Source of the DNA: Kribbella capetownensis
Lineage (GTDB): Bacteria > Actinomycetota > Actinomycetes > Propionibacteriales > Kribbellaceae
Length of the DNA: 64,000 bases
Assembly: GCF_004331485.1 (NCBI RefSeq)
Contig: NZ_SJKD01000002.1
Span: 806,001 to 870,000 of the forward strand
Direction of reading: 5' to 3'
Shown here: positions 42,089-52,367 of the stretch, piece after piece
Layout: the number at the start of each line of letters is the position of its first letter
Numbering within the stretch: position 1 is the stretch's first letter
Notes under the pieces: generated by a model
Told to the model about the DNA's origin: nothing
Database searches by the model: none
What the model saw: only the letters and a program-made list of their open reading frames with translations
Program-made: the position numbers and the translations under genes

Positions 42089-43987
42089 TCAGACGTCGAA
42101 CTGGGCCTCTTCGAGGCGCTGCTTGACGGCGGTCAGGTAGCGGGCAGCGTCGGCGCCGTCGACCAGTCGGTGGTCGTAGGTGAGCGCCAGGTAGACCATC
42201 TGCCGGATCGCGATCGTCTCGCCGAGTTCGGGGTGGGTGATGACGACCGGGCGCTTGACCACGGCGCCGGTGCCGAGCATGCCGACCTGCGGCTGGTTCA
42301 GGATCGGGGTGTCGAACAGCGCGCCCCGGCTGCCGGTGTTGGTGATGGTGAACGTGCCGCCCGCCATCTCGTCCGGCAGCACCTTGTTGTTGCGGGTGCG
42401 GTCGGCCAGGTCCGCGATCCGCTTCGCCAGGCCGGCGATGTTCAGGTCGCCGGCGTTGTGCACGACCGGCACCATCAGGCCCCGCTCCACGTCCACCGCG
42501 ATGCCGAGGTGCTCGGCGGCGTGGTAGGTGATCTCGCCCTTCTCCTCGTCGATCGACGCGTTCAGCTTCGGGTACTGCTTCAGCGCGTCGACCGCGGCGA
42601 GCGCGAAGAACGGGAGGAAGGACAGCTTGACACCCTCGCGGGCCTCGAAGTCGGCCTTCTTCGCGTTCCGCAGCTTGGCGATCTCGGTCACGTCGACCTC
42701 GACCACGGTGGTCAGCTGGGCCGAAACCTTCAGCGAGTTGACCATGTGGGCGGCGATCGCCTTGCGGATCCGGCTCATCTTCTCAGTGGTGCCGCGCAGC
42801 GGGCTGATGGAGGGAGCCTTCGCCGTGGGAGCAGCGGCGGCTGCCGGGGCGGCGGCGGGTGCGGCCGCAGCGGCCTTCTTCGCCTCGGCTGCGGCGATCA
42901 CGTCCTGCTTGCGGATCCGGCCGCCGACGCCAGTGCCCTGGACAGCGTTGAGGTCGACCTGGTGCTCGGCCGCGAGCTTGCGGACCAGCGGGGTGACGTA
43001 GTTCGGGCCGTCGGACGACGATCCGTTCGCCGACGCGGGGACCGGGGCAGCGGCAGGAGCCTGAGCCGGGGCGGCCTGCGGGGCCGGCGCGGCGGCAGGC
43101 GGCTGAGCGGCGGGGGCCGGAGCCTGGGCGGCCGGGGCCTGAGCGGGCGGAGCGGCCTGCGGAGCCGGGGCGGCCTGCGGTGCCGGGGCGGCCTGCGGAG
43201 CGGGCGCGGCCTGAGCTGGGGCCTCAGCCTGGGCCGGGGCCGAGGCGGCCGGAGCTGCGGCGGGCGCGGGGGAGGAGGCCGGGGCGGCGTCGCTGGAGCC
43301 GACGATGGCCAGCTCGGCGCCGACCTCGACGGTCTCGTCCTCGGCGACCTTGATCTCGAGCAGCTTGCCCGCGATCGGCGACGGGATCTCGGTGTCGACC
43401 TTGTCCGTGGAGACCTCGAGCAGCGGCTCGTCCACCGCCACGTCGTCACCGACCTGCTTCAGCCAGCGGGTGACCGTGCCCTCGGTGACACTCTCGCCGA
43501 GCGCCGGCAGCGTCACCGACGTACCGGAGGCGGAGCCGCTACCGGAGGACTGGGCCGGGGCGGCCTGGGGTGCCGGCGCGGCCTGCGGCTCGGGTGCAGC
43601 CTCGGCGGCAGGAGCCGGAGCCTCGGCAGCCGGAGCGGTCTCAGCCGGAGCAGCCTCAGCCGGGGCGGACTCGGCCGGAGCAGCCTCGGCCGGAGCAGCC
43701 TCGGCCTCGGCGGGCGCGGAGTCGGCCGGGGCGGAGCCCGAGCTCTCGCCGGCGTCGCCGATCACGGCGAGCTCGGCGCCGACCTCGACGGTCTCGTCTT
43801 CGGCAGCCTTGATCTCCAGCAGAGTGCCGGCCACGGGCGAGGGAATCTCGGTGTCGACCTTGTCGGTCGAGACCTCCAGCAGGGGCTCGTCGACGGCAAC
43901 CGTGTCGCCGACCTGCTTGAGCCAGCGGGTGACGGTTCCTTCGGTGACGCTCTCCCCGAGGGCCGGCAGGGATACAGAGGTCGGCAT
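42089..43987 (-). CDS. sucB: 2-oxoglutarate dehydrogenase E2 (dihydrolipoamide succinyltransferase)
   Basis: A 632-residue E2 subunit with two N-terminal lipoyl domains (lipoyl Lys43 in [10 protein letters not shown] and the second in an identical motif about 150 residues later). Long Ala/Pro-rich linkers join these to the E3-binding domain ([20 protein letters not shown]) and to the C-terminal catalytic acyltransferase domain ending in [10 protein letters not shown] (His606). It carries acyl groups in a 2-oxoacid dehydrogenase complex. The gene is followed upstream in the same orientation by lpdA (E3), but no E1 gene is nearby, which is usual for actinomycetes. The Ala/Pro linkers make this stretch low in complexity and give long false open frames on the other strand. 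Confidence 0.93.
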   Translation of the reverse strand: MPTSVSLPALGESVTEGTVTRWLKQVGDTVAVDEPLLEVSTDKVDTEIPSPVAGTLLEIKAAEDETVEVGAELAVIGDAGESSGSAPADSAPAEAEAAPAEAAPAESAPAEAAPAETAPAAEAPAPAAEAAPEPQAAPAPQAAPAQSSGSGSASGTSVTLPALGESVTEGTVTRWLKQVGDDVAVDEPLLEVSTDKVDTEIPSPIAGKLLEIKVAEDETVEVGAELAIVGSSDAAPASSPAPAAAPAASAPAQAEAPAQAAPAPQAAPAPQAAPAPQAAPPAQAPAAQAPAPAAQPPAAAPAPQAAPAQAPAAAPVPASANGSSSDGPNYVTPLVRKLAAEHQVDLNAVQGTGVGGRIRKQDVIAAAEAKKAAAAAPAAAPAAAAAPTAKAPSISPLRGTTEKMSRIRKAIAAHMVNSLKVSAQLTTVVEVDVTEIAKLRNAKKADFEAREGVKLSFLPFFALAAVDALKQYPKLNASIDEEKGEITYHAAEHLGIAVDVERGLMVPVVHNAGDLNIAGLAKRIADLADRTRNNKVLPDEMAGGTFTITNTGSRGALFDTPILNQPQVGMLGTGAVVKRPVVITHPELGETIAIRQMVYLALTYDHRLVDGADAARYLTAVKQRLEEAQFDV

Positions 43988-44126
43988 GACGGTCGTTGCT
44001 CCTTCGTCTGATCGGTCGAGTGTCAGCCTACGGGGCCGCCGGAGCGAGCGGGATCCGGGTTACAGCGGACGCGCCCGCCCCGCGGCCTCAAACCTACTCG
44101 GACAGTCCAGTGGCTGCCCGACCATC

Positions 44127-45515
44127 TCAATCGTGGAAATGCAGTGCCTTTCCGGCCAGCGCGAGGTGGGCTTCGCCCAGGGCCTCGTTCTGGGTCGGGT
44201 GGGCGTGGATCAGCGGTGCGACGTCGGCCGGGTAGGCCTCCCAGTTGTAGATCAGCTGGGCCTCGCCGATGAGTTCGCCGACCCGCGAGCCGACCATGTG
44301 CAGGCCCACGACCGCGCCCTCCTTGGCGCGGACCAGCTTCACGAACCCGGAGGTCTTCAGGATCTGGCTCTTGCCGTTCCCACCGAGCGGGTAGTTCACT
44401 GTCTCGACCTCGCCGTACTTCGCCTTGGCCTGCTCCTCGGTCAGACCGACCGACGCGACCTCCGGCTCGGAGTAGGTCACCCGCGGGATGCCGGCCTCGT
44501 CGATCGGAGTCGGGTTCAGCCCGGCGATGTGCTCGGCGACGTAGATGCCCTGCTGGAAGCCGCGGTGAGCGAGTTGCAGACCCGGCACGATGTCACCGAC
44601 CGCGTAGACGCCGGGGACGCTGGTCTGCAGCGTCTGGTCGACGGTGACGAAGCCACGGTCGAGCGCGACTCCGACCTCCTCACAGCCGAGACCGGCGGTG
44701 TTGGGTCCGCGGCCGACCGCGACCAGCAACACCTCGGCCTCGATCACCTCGCCGCCCGCGACGCTGACCTTGACGCCGGAATCGGTCACGGCGACAGACT
44801 CGAACTTGGTGCCGGTCTTGAACGCGATCTTGCGCTTGCGGAACGCCCGCTCCAGGGCCTTGCTCGCGTCGGCATCCTCCGCCGGGACGAGCCGGGGCAG
44901 CGCCTCGACGATCGTGACCTTGGTCCCGAAGGAGGTCCAGGCGGAGGCGAACTCGACGCCGATCACGCCGCCACCCAGAACGACGGCGGATTCGGGGACC
45001 CGGTCCAGCGTCAGCGCGTGCTCGCTGGCGATCACCCGGTCGCCGTCGAGCTCCAGGCCCGGCAAGGACCGCGAGTACGAGCCGGAGGCAAGGATGACGT
45101 TCTTACCTGTGTACGTCGTGTCGCCGACCTGCACGGTGGTGGGGGAGGTGAGGCGGCCTTCGCCCTCGATCACGGTGATGCCACGAGCCTTCAACTGACC
45201 CTGCAGGCCCTTGAACAGCCGGTCGACCACGCCGTCCTTGTACTTGTTCACCCCGCCCATGTCCACGCCCTCGAGCGTGGTGCGGACGCCGAACTGTTCA
45301 CCTTCGCGGGCCGAATCGGCCACCTCGGCGGCGTGCAGGAGGGCCTTGGTCGGGATGCACCCACGGTGCAAACAGGTCCCGCCGACCTTGTCCTTCTCCA
45401 CCAGGGCCACGGACAGGCCGAGCGTCGCGGCCCGCAGTCCGGCGGCGTAGCCACCGCTGCCACCGCCAAGAATCACCAGGTCGTACGTCGTACCGCTGTC
45501 TGCCGTGTTCGTCAC
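44127..45515 (-). CDS. lpdA: Dihydrolipoyl dehydrogenase (E3)
   Basis: A 462-residue FAD flavoprotein that reoxidises lipoyl groups with NAD+. The FAD motif is LVILGGGSGGYAAGLRAA, the redox pair is Cys48/Cys53 in GGTCLHRGCIPTK, the NAD motif is VVLGGGVIGVEFASAW, and the C-terminal catalytic His-Glu pair is in HAHPTQNEALGE. The start is the GTG at 45515 with GGAGGA a few nt upstream; upstream sequence in that frame is not protein-like. It precedes sucB in the same direction with a 139-bp gap, and it is the true E3 of the window, unlike the MerA-like flavoprotein at 15297-16679. Confidence 0.95.
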   Translation of the reverse strand: MTNTADSGTTYDLVILGGGSGGYAAGLRAATLGLSVALVEKDKVGGTCLHRGCIPTKALLHAAEVADSAREGEQFGVRTTLEGVDMGGVNKYKDGVVDRLFKGLQGQLKARGITVIEGEGRLTSPTTVQVGDTTYTGKNVILASGSYSRSLPGLELDGDRVIASEHALTLDRVPESAVVLGGGVIGVEFASAWTSFGTKVTIVEALPRLVPAEDADASKALERAFRKRKIAFKTGTKFESVAVTDSGVKVSVAGGEVIEAEVLLVAVGRGPNTAGLGCEEVGVALDRGFVTVDQTLQTSVPGVYAVGDIVPGLQLAHRGFQQGIYVAEHIAGLNPTPIDEAGIPRVTYSEPEVASVGLTEEQAKAKYGEVETVNYPLGGNGKSQILKTSGFVKLVRAKEGAVVGLHMVGSRVGELIGEAQLIYNWEAYPADVAPLIHAHPTQNEALGEAHLALAGKALHFHD

Positions 45516-45671
45516 AGGTTCCTCCGTGGGCGTCTGGTCGGCGGGCCGGCCCCGGATCGCGGTTCCGGCCCGGCGACATCTTTTCACCGCCGGGGCCGGG
45601 CGCCACCGCCGGGCCGGTCGGCGGGCGTGCCGCTGGGTGCCTGGAGTTGTGGTGTTAGGGATACTTTCCCC

Positions 45672-45989
45672 ATGAAGTGGTTCGGTCGCCGGCAGAAGCC
45701 GGGCACGATGCGCCGTTCGGAGAATCCGGATCAGGCGCACCTGCGGGAGTTCGCCCAAACCCGCCAGGGCGTCGAGGGGTTCGTCGAGCCGCGGACGGCG
45801 GTGACCGAGTACACCCTGCTGCTGGTCGCCATCGACGGCGAGTGGACGCGTCGCCGGGTGCCGTCGGTCCAGTGGGCGCACAACTTCGCCAACAAGCTGG
45901 GGATCCCGTCGTACGACGCGGCGGTGGTCGGCTACCCGCCTCGGATGCGCGAATACAACGCGCGGATGAAGAAGAACGGGCTGAGCTGA
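45672..45989 (+). CDS. Conserved hypothetical protein next to lpdA
   Basis: A 105-residue protein (MKWFGRRQKPGTMRRSENP at the start, TAVTEYTLLLVAIDGEWTRR in the middle). The basic N-terminus is followed by a compact alpha/beta region that ends in YNARMKKNG. I believe it belongs to a small conserved actinobacterial family found divergent from lpdA, but I can name no function. It has no membrane segment and no metal-binding motif. The short gap behind it (45990-46116) holds no gene. Confidence 0.7.
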   Translation: MKWFGRRQKPGTMRRSENPDQAHLREFAQTRQGVEGFVEPRTAVTEYTLLLVAIDGEWTRRRVPSVQWAHNFANKLGIPSYDAAVVGYPPRMREYNARMKKNGLS

Positions 45990-46116
45990 GGCGCGTCGCG
46001 CTGCCGCGGCCGCCGCTGGCGGGTGCAGGTAGCTCGCCTTCGGCGCTTCGCCGGTTGCTTTACGCCGGACCGCCGGTGCCCACGCAAAGCCCCGAACCGG
46101 CCTGGGACTGAGGTGG

Positions 46117-46449
46117 ATGAAGGATCAGCGTGAGTTCTTCGCGACCGGCAATCTCGAGTGGACGGACGCAGGTGGAGGCATCGCCGAGAAGGTGCTCAGC
46201 CGCGACAACGAGAACGGCGACCTGACCCGGCTGGCCAGATGGGACCCCGGCACCACGTCGGGCGCCGGGGTCATCAGGCACGAGTACGTCGAAGAGGTCT
46301 ATCTGCTCGAGGGTTCGCTGACGGATCTCACCCTCGAGCAGACCTTCGGCCCCGGCGACTACGCCTGCCGGCCGCCGGGGATGCCGCACGGCCCGTACAC
46401 GACGGCCGACGGCTGCACGATGCTCGAAATCCGCTACTCAGCTCGCTGA
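46117..46449 (+). CDS. Cupin-domain protein (ChrR-like)
   Basis: A 110-residue single cupin. The first metal motif is in IRHEYVEEVYLLEGSL (His and Glu residues spaced as in the cupin-1 motif), and the second in GDYACRPPGMPHGPY with its His. Small cupins of this type act as sensors, isomerases or dioxygenases; nothing here picks one. The last 12 bp overlap the end of the convergent pepA gene, which leaves no room for a terminator between them. Confidence 0.82.
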   Translation: MKDQREFFATGNLEWTDAGGGIAEKVLSRDNENGDLTRLARWDPGTTSGAGVIRHEYVEEVYLLEGSLTDLTLEQTFGPGDYACRPPGMPHGPYTTADGCTMLEIRYSAR

Positions 46450-47931
46450 GGCGGCCAGTTCCACCAACGTGCGTACGGCGTACCCGGTGCCGCCGGTGGG
46501 GGTGTAGCCGGACGGTCCGCCGTCGTTGAAGGCCGGTCCGGCCACGTCGAGGTGCACCCAGTCGATGCCCTCAGCAACGAAGTCGCCGAGGAACGCGGCC
46601 GCGGCCAGCGCGCCGCCCCAGGGCTCGCCGGTGATGTTGGCCAGGTCCGCGACCTTGGAGTGCGACTTCAGCTTGTCCAGCATCTCGGACGGGATCGGCA
46701 GCGGCCACATCGCCTCGCCGGCGGTGACCGCGGCGTCGACCACCCGGTCCCGGGCCGCGTCGGTGTTCGCGAACGCGCCGGCCACCTTGGTGCCCAGGGC
46801 AACGACGCAGGCACCGGTCAGGGTGGCCACGTCGATGATCAGGTCGGGCTCGTCCTCGGACGCGCGGACCAGTGCGTCACCGAGTACGAGCCGCCCCTCG
46901 GCGTCGGTGTTCAGCACCTCGACCGTCTTGCCGCCGTACATGTTGAGTACGTCGGACGGGCGGGCTGCGGATCCGGACGGCATGTTCTCGGCCATCGCGG
47001 CGTACGCGGTCACCTGGACCGGCAGCCCGAGGCGCGCGATCGCGACGGTCGCACCGATTACCGCGGCGGCGCCGGCCATGTCGGACTTCATGCTGACCAT
47101 GCCGGTGGAGGTCTTCAGCGACAGGCCGCCGGAGTCGAAGGTGATGCCCTTGCCGACGAAGGCCAGGTGCGTCACCGGCTTCTTCGGTGTGTAGCTCAGC
47201 CGGACCAGCCGCGGCGGATTCGTCGAGCCCTGGCCGACGCCGAGGATGCCGCCGTACCCGCCCTTGGCCAGAGCCTTCTCGTCCAGCACCTCGACCTTGA
47301 CGCCGTACTCCTTGCCGAGCTTCAGCGCCTGCGCGGCGAACTCGACCGGGTGCAGGTCCGACGGCGGGGTGTTGACCCAGTCGCGCACCTGGTGCACCGC
47401 GTCGGCGGTCACCTCGGCCCGCTCGAGCGCGGCCTTGGCTTCCTTCGTCCGGGCCAGGTCGGTGAGCACGATGAGGTTGCCGGGGACGTCGGACGGGCTC
47501 TCCGACTTGTACGCGGTGAACGAGTAGCGACCGAGCAGCGCGCCCTCGGCGACCGCGCGGATGCACTCGGCGTCGGGTGTCGGCAGCGCGAGCGCGACGG
47601 AGTGGGCCGTCTTCGCGGCGCGTACGCCGGTGCCGGCCGCGGCCCGCAGGTCCTCGGTCTTCAGTTCGCCGTCGGGGGCCGGGCCGAGACCGACCGCGAT
47701 CAGGCTGGGCGACTTGGCCGGCTTCGGGCCGGGCACCTTGGTGACCTCACCGGATTTGCCGGTGGCGCCGAGGTCGGACAGCACCTCCACCAGCTTCCCG
47801 CCGTACGCGGCGTTCAGCGACTCGGTGCCGGCGGGCAGGGTGACGCCGCCGCCGAGTTTGACCACGCCGATGACCACGGCGTCGGTCTTGACACCGGCCG
47901 CATCGGACTTGCTCAGGGTGATGGTGCTCAC
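46438..47931 (-). CDS. pepA: Leucyl aminopeptidase (M17)
   Basis: A 497-residue cytosolic aminopeptidase. The C-terminal catalytic domain has the two-metal motifs VGKGITFDSGGLSLK (Lys and Asp ligands), KSDMAGAAAVIGA and the signature NTDAEGRLVLGDAL. The N-terminal 170 residues are the M17 regulatory domain. It removes N-terminal residues from peptides and takes part in protein turnover. It is divergent from gcvT across 99 bp and lies in the usual position near lpdA and sucB. The last 12 bp overlap the cupin gene. Confidence 0.96.
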   Translation of the reverse strand: MSTITLSKSDAAGVKTDAVVIGVVKLGGGVTLPAGTESLNAAYGGKLVEVLSDLGATGKSGEVTKVPGPKPAKSPSLIAVGLGPAPDGELKTEDLRAAAGTGVRAAKTAHSVALALPTPDAECIRAVAEGALLGRYSFTAYKSESPSDVPGNLIVLTDLARTKEAKAALERAEVTADAVHQVRDWVNTPPSDLHPVEFAAQALKLGKEYGVKVEVLDEKALAKGGYGGILGVGQGSTNPPRLVRLSYTPKKPVTHLAFVGKGITFDSGGLSLKTSTGMVSMKSDMAGAAAVIGATVAIARLGLPVQVTAYAAMAENMPSGSAARPSDVLNMYGGKTVEVLNTDAEGRLVLGDALVRASEDEPDLIIDVATLTGACVVALGTKVAGAFANTDAARDRVVDAAVTAGEAMWPLPIPSEMLDKLKSHSKVADLANITGEPWGGALAAAAFLGDFVAEGIDWVHLDVAGPAFNDGGPSGYTPTGGTGYAVRTLVELAASAS

Positions 47932-48030
47932 GAAATCCTCAGTCCTCCTTGACCGCGCCGGGCAGACGGCCGGCCGTGACGGTACGTGAATGCTGCCTCC
48001 GCATGCTACGCGTCGGGTAAGTTCCGCTCC

Positions 48031-49137
48031 ATGACCGCGTCAGTCGAATTGAAGAAGTCCCCGTTGCACGAGCGCCACGTCGCGCTCGGCGCCAAGTTCG
48101 CCGAGTTCGGCGGCTGGGAGATGCCGCTGGAGTACAGCGGTGTCGTCGCCGAGCACACCGCGGTGCGCACCTCTGTGGGCGTCTTCGACGTGAGCCATCT
48201 GGGCAAGGCGACAGTGAAGGGGCCGGGGGCAGCGGCGTACGTGAACTCCTGCCTGACCAACGACCTGGGCAAGATCGCGCCGGGACAGGCGCAGTACACA
48301 CTGTGCTGCAACGAGCGCGGGGGAGTGGTCGACGACCTGATCGCCTACCTGCATGCCGACGACGACGTGTTCCTGATCCCGAACGCGGCCAACACCGCCG
48401 AGGTGGTCCGGCTGCTGCAGGCGGATGCGCCGGAGGGTGTCGTGGTGACCAACACCCACGACGACTACGCCATCCTCGCGGTGCAGGGGACCAACAGCGA
48501 CGACGTGGTGTCCGCCATCGGCCTGCCGATCGGCCACGACTACATGTCCTTCATGACGGCCGAGTTCGCCGGTACGCCGGTTGTGGTCTGCCGCACCGGA
48601 TACACGGGCGAGCGCGGATACGAGCTCGTCGTACCGAACCAGGCCGCGGTTGCGGTGTTCGACGCGTTGCTGGCTGCCGGGGCCTCGTACGAGATCGTCC
48701 CGGCCGGACTGGGAGCGCGGGACACGCTGCGGACCGAGATGGGGTACCCGCTGCACGGCCAGGACATCACTCCGGACATCACCCCGGTGCAGGCGCGGTC
48801 CGGCTGGGCTGTGGGGTGGAAGAAGGAGCGCTTCTGGGGCGACGAGGAGCTGCGCGCAGAGAAGGAGCGTGGACCGGCCAGGATCCTACGCGGCCTGCGT
48901 GCCGCCGGACGGGGGATTCCGCGGCCGCACATGACCGTGCTGGACCAGTCCGGCACCACTCTCGGCGAGGTGACGTCCGGAACGTTCTCACCGACGCTGA
49001 AGAAGGGCATCGCGCTCGCGCTGCTGGACGCCACGGTGAAGGAAGGCGACCAGGTGGTCGTCGACATCCGTGGCCGGCAGGAGACCTTCGATGTGGTCAA
49101 GCCACCCTTCGTCACCGTGCACGTTCGGGAGAGCTGA
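48031..49137 (+). CDS. gcvT: Glycine cleavage system aminomethyltransferase (T protein)
   Basis: A 368-residue tetrahydrofolate-dependent enzyme that releases ammonia from the aminomethyl-lipoyl H protein. Conserved stretches are [20 protein letters not shown] at the N-terminus, [20 protein letters not shown], and [12 protein letters not shown] around residue 190. The start ATG at 48031 agrees with the family N-terminus. Its substrate is the lipoylated H protein, which ties it to lipA, lipB and lpdA in this window, though gcvH and gcvP are not here. No glycine riboswitch could be recognised upstream (47932-48030). Confidence 0.95.
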   Translation: MTASVELKKSPLHERHVALGAKFAEFGGWEMPLEYSGVVAEHTAVRTSVGVFDVSHLGKATVKGPGAAAYVNSCLTNDLGKIAPGQAQYTLCCNERGGVVDDLIAYLHADDDVFLIPNAANTAEVVRLLQADAPEGVVVTNTHDDYAILAVQGTNSDDVVSAIGLPIGHDYMSFMTAEFAGTPVVVCRTGYTGERGYELVVPNQAAVAVFDALLAAGASYEIVPAGLGARDTLRTEMGYPLHGQDITPDITPVQARSGWAVGWKKERFWGDEELRAEKERGPARILRGLRAAGRGIPRPHMTVLDQSGTTLGEVTSGTFSPTLKKGIALALLDATVKEGDQVVVDIRGRQETFDVVKPPFVTVHVRES

Positions 49138-49517
49138 AGGTCCTCGGGCCAAGATGTGACTACGGTGAGCAACCGGACACAGAATGTGTTCCGTCGTCAC
49201 CGAGTGTTATAAGTTGGCACAAATTGGCCACTGTCGGTGCTGTGCCGACGCGTTTTGCGAATGAATGAGCACAGATAGTGACGTCGCGGGGCAAATGTTC
49301 CGTTCCGGTACCCGTTCCGGTAACGATTTGTGCACTGGTGCCGGGCACCGCTGGTTTGGTGTCACAGTGTCAGGCAGGCTTGCGCCGGTTGTGGGGGATC
49401 GGCGCTGTCAAGGGGATTTGACGGAGTCGCCCACAGAGCAAAGGCTCGGCACGATATCCACCCGATATGTGCCGGATCACCAGACCGAATCCGGTTGACA
49501 GAGCTGACGGAGCGCGA
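49138..49517 (+). promoter_or_regulatory. Leader region of the peptide ABC operon with tandem repeats
   Basis: This 380-bp stretch holds no gene that I can support. It contains two direct copies of CCGTTCCGGTA (49300-49310 and 49312-49322, 12 bp apart) and two CGATAT hexamers further down (near 49452 and 49463). A GGACACA/TGTGTTCC inverted repeat with a bulge (49173-49193) lies shortly after gcvT and could be a weak terminator. TTGACG near 49418 and TATAAG near 49208 are possible promoter hexamers but have no well-placed partners. The repeats are candidate operator sites for the importer. Confidence 0.4.
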
Positions 49518-50525
49518 ATGAGTATTGGGTCACCAGGCTCGACCGTAGGTGTCGAGGACCACCCGGCGTCGGCTGAACCGGTACGGACCGCAGCGACGCC
49601 GCACGGCAAGTCGCCGAGCCGGATCGCATTCGACCGGCTGCGCAAGGACAAGGTCGCTGTGACGTGTGCGTCCATCGTGGTGTTCTTCATCCTCATTGCG
49701 GTGTTCGCACCGCTGCTGGCCAAGCTGGAGGGGCAGAACTACAGCACCTTCCACACCGACCTCGTCGACGAGTTCGGCTATCCGACGATCTCCTTCAGTC
49801 CCGACCACTGGTTCGGGGTCGAGCCGAAGACGGGCCGCGACAGCTTCGCCCGCTGGGTGTACGGCGCCCGTCCGTCGCTGATCATCGCCTTCCTCGCGAC
49901 CCTGTTCGGCACCGTCGTCGGTGTCGTGATGGGCCTGCTGGCCGGCTTCCTCGGCGGCTGGGTGGACCGGGTCATCTCGTGGCTGGTCGACTTCGTGCTG
50001 AGCCTTCCGTACCTGCTCTTCGCGATCGCGCTGGTGCCGATCGTCGAGTCGATGCGCGGCGGTTCGTTCAACCTGACCCCGCAGGAGCAGGCGCAGATCC
50101 GCTTCTACGTCCTGATCTTCGTCTTGTCGTTCTTCGGCTGGGCAGGTCTGGCCCGGATCATCCGCGGTGAGGTCCTGTCCCTGCGCGAGCGTGAGTTCGT
50201 GCTCGCCGCCAAGGCGATCGGTGTCCCGACCCGGCAGGTCCTGTTCAAGGAACTGCTGCCCAACCTGGTCGCACCGATCGTCATCTCGGCCTCGCTGTCG
50301 TTGCCCGCGTATGTGACCGCGGAGGCCGGACTGTCGTTCCTCGGCGTCGGACTGGTCGAGCCGATCCCCTCGTGGGGTCAGACGATCGCCGTCGCCACCA
50401 ACTGGTTCAAGGCCGACCCGCTCTACCTCTGGTTGCCAGTGATCGGGATCACCGTTCTGGTGTTGTCCCTGGCCCTGCTCGGAGACGCGATCCGGGACGC
50501 CTTCGACCCCAAGACTCGCCGGTAG
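49518..50525 (+). CDS. Peptide/nickel ABC transporter permease (DppC-like)
   Basis: A 335-residue inner-membrane permease. It has a hydrophilic N-terminus, a first helix (about residues 50-70), an extracytoplasmic loop, and five more helices. The EAA coupling segment is EFVLAAKAIGVPTRQVLFKE, and the N-terminal OppC-type domain (SPSRIAFDRLRKDKVAV) is present. The start ATG at 49518 was chosen for its match to this domain. It is the first gene of a five-gene importer whose order is C-A-B-D-F, with the binding protein second, unlike the usual A-B-C-D-F. Confidence 0.92.
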   Translation: MSIGSPGSTVGVEDHPASAEPVRTAATPHGKSPSRIAFDRLRKDKVAVTCASIVVFFILIAVFAPLLAKLEGQNYSTFHTDLVDEFGYPTISFSPDHWFGVEPKTGRDSFARWVYGARPSLIIAFLATLFGTVVGVVMGLLAGFLGGWVDRVISWLVDFVLSLPYLLFAIALVPIVESMRGGSFNLTPQEQAQIRFYVLIFVLSFFGWAGLARIIRGEVLSLREREFVLAAKAIGVPTRQVLFKELLPNLVAPIVISASLSLPAYVTAEAGLSFLGVGLVEPIPSWGQTIAVATNWFKADPLYLWLPVIGITVLVLSLALLGDAIRDAFDPKTRR

Positions 50526-50566
50526 TTCGGCGATTGCCCCAGCGGCAGAAAAGGAGAAACCCGATC

Positions 50567-52327
50567 ATGCAGTGGAAACGGATCACCGCAGTCGCGGCGA
50601 CGGTCATGTTGGCCGCCGTGGCCTGTGGCAGCCCGTCCTCGAACAGCGGAACCAACAGTGGTGGGCAGGGCGACCTGGGTGGCGCCCAGGAGAAGGCGAC
50701 TGACGCCACTGCGAAGGGCCCGGCCGCGGAAGTCGACGGAGCGAAGAAGGGTGGCACCGTCACGGTGCTGTCCGACGTCACGCCGGACACCTTCGACCCG
50801 ACGAACATCTACTACACCGACGGTAACCAGATCAGCAAGCTGATGTTCCGCACGCTGACCCAGTACCGGCTCGACGGGGACAGCCACAAGCCGGTCCTCG
50901 TCCCGGACCTCGCCGAGGACCTGGGTACCAAGTCGGCCGACGGCCTGACCTGGACCTTCAAGTTGAAGAAGGGCATCAAGTACCAGGACGGCACGGAGGT
51001 GAAGGCCGCCGACTACGCGTACGCGATCAAGCGCTCCTTCGCCCACGACCTGTACGACGCCGGACCGACGTACCAGCTGCAGTTCTTCAAGGACGGCGAC
51101 ACGTACAAGGGCCCGTACGGCGCCGGTGGCGCGAACTACGCGGGTGTCGAGACGCCGGATGAAAGCACGCTGGTCATCAAGCTGGCGAAGAAGTTCGACG
51201 ACCTGCCGTTCTACGTGGCGTTCCCGATGTTCACGCCGATCCCGCAGGCGAAGGACACGCAGAAGAACTACGAGCAGCGCCCGATGTCGACCGGCCCGTA
51301 CAAGGTCGACTCGTACGTCCCGGGTACCGAGCTCAAGCTGTCGAAGAACCCGAGCTGGGACCCGAACTCGGACCCGGTCCGGCACCAGTACGTGGACGCC
51401 TGGGACTTCAAGTTCGCGCAGGACACCATCAAGGCTCAGCGTCAGGTCCTGGCCAGCTCCGGCCCGGACGCCAACGCGCTGAACTACTCCAACCTGGACA
51501 GCACCCTGCTGTCCGAGGTCAAGGACCAGTCGCAGCTCGTCAAGGGCCCGTCCCCGTGCACCATCACCTACCCGATGGACACGCGGAAGATCCCGCTCGA
51601 GGTCCGCAAGCTGATCGCCAAGGCCTACCCGTACGACTCGTGGCGTAAGGTCGCCGGTCTGAACCCGGCCACCGACCCGCCGGCGTCGACGATCCTGCCG
51701 CCGGCCGTCCCGGGCTTCGTGAAGTACGAACTGCCGGGTCTGAACGGCACTGGTAAGGGCGCCGAGGACGACGCGGTCGCCGCCGAGATCAAGTCCGAGC
51801 TGGGCAAGCTGGGCAAGGCCAACTTCGAGCTCAGCTGGTACTTCTCGATCGACGACCCGATCTCGACCCAGAGCAGCCAGCTGCGTCAGCAGGTGTTCGA
51901 GAAGGCCGGCTTCAAGGTCAAGACGATCGGTGTTCCGAAGGCCAAGCTGCGTACCTACGTGGGCAACCAGGACGCTCCGGTCAACATCGGCAAGACCCCG
52001 ACCGGTTGGTGCTCCGACTGGCCGTCCGGCACCAGCTGGTTCCCGGTCCTGTTCCGCTCGGACGCGATTGCCCTGGGCAACAGCATCGGCCAGCTGCAGG
52101 ACAAGGCGCTGGACGCCAAGATCGACGCGGTCTCGGCGAAGACTCCGGACGAGCAGCTGAAGGAGTGGACGAACGTCGACAAGGACATCCTGGAGAATTA
52201 CCTCCCGGCCTTGCCGCTGTACTACTCCAACACCGAGGCTCCGATGGGCAAGAACATCGGGCACGCGATCAACGACCCGACACAGGGTCTGCCCGAGTTC
52301 ACCTCGATCTACCTGAAGCAGCCCTGA
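50567..52327 (+). CDS. Extracellular peptide-binding lipoprotein (SBP family 5)
   Basis: A 586-residue lipoprotein. The signal peptide ends in the lipobox LAAVAC with lipidated Cys20, followed by a Ser/Asn/Gly linker and the mature family 5 fold (GGTVTVLSDVTPDTFDPTNI, then LTWTFKLKKGIKYQDGTEVK). It should catch oligopeptides or similar solutes outside the membrane and deliver them to the permeases. The start ATG has AAGGAG 7-12 nt upstream. A 15-bp hairpin lies 41 bp after the stop, before the second permease gene. Family 5 proteins also bind nickel-chelates and other ligands, so the exact cargo is open. Confidence 0.92.
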   Translation: MQWKRITAVAATVMLAAVACGSPSSNSGTNSGGQGDLGGAQEKATDATAKGPAAEVDGAKKGGTVTVLSDVTPDTFDPTNIYYTDGNQISKLMFRTLTQYRLDGDSHKPVLVPDLAEDLGTKSADGLTWTFKLKKGIKYQDGTEVKAADYAYAIKRSFAHDLYDAGPTYQLQFFKDGDTYKGPYGAGGANYAGVETPDESTLVIKLAKKFDDLPFYVAFPMFTPIPQAKDTQKNYEQRPMSTGPYKVDSYVPGTELKLSKNPSWDPNSDPVRHQYVDAWDFKFAQDTIKAQRQVLASSGPDANALNYSNLDSTLLSEVKDQSQLVKGPSPCTITYPMDTRKIPLEVRKLIAKAYPYDSWRKVAGLNPATDPPASTILPPAVPGFVKYELPGLNGTGKGAEDDAVAAEIKSELGKLGKANFELSWYFSIDDPISTQSSQLRQQVFEKAGFKVKTIGVPKAKLRTYVGNQDAPVNIGKTPTGWCSDWPSGTSWFPVLFRSDAIALGNSIGQLQDKALDAKIDAVSAKTPDEQLKEWTNVDKDILENYLPALPLYYSNTEAPMGKNIGHAINDPTQGLPEFTSIYLKQP

Positions 52328-52367
52328 TCGAGGCCCGTTCTGAAGCAGTAGTCAGTCAATGAACGGT

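Noticed and set aside
40760..44011. Plus-strand open frame of 1083 codons opposite the epimerase and sucB genes
   Set aside because: It is a Gly/Arg-rich shadow of the Ala/Pro-rich sucB linkers and has no recognisable domain.
43305..45672. Plus-strand open frame upstream of the small gene at 45672
   Set aside because: It is antisense to sucB and lpdA; only the last 105 codons, starting at the ATG at 45672, look real.
49265..49498. 77-codon open frame upstream of the peptide importer
   Set aside because: The codon pattern is poor, it has no ribosome-binding site, and it covers the direct repeats of the leader.
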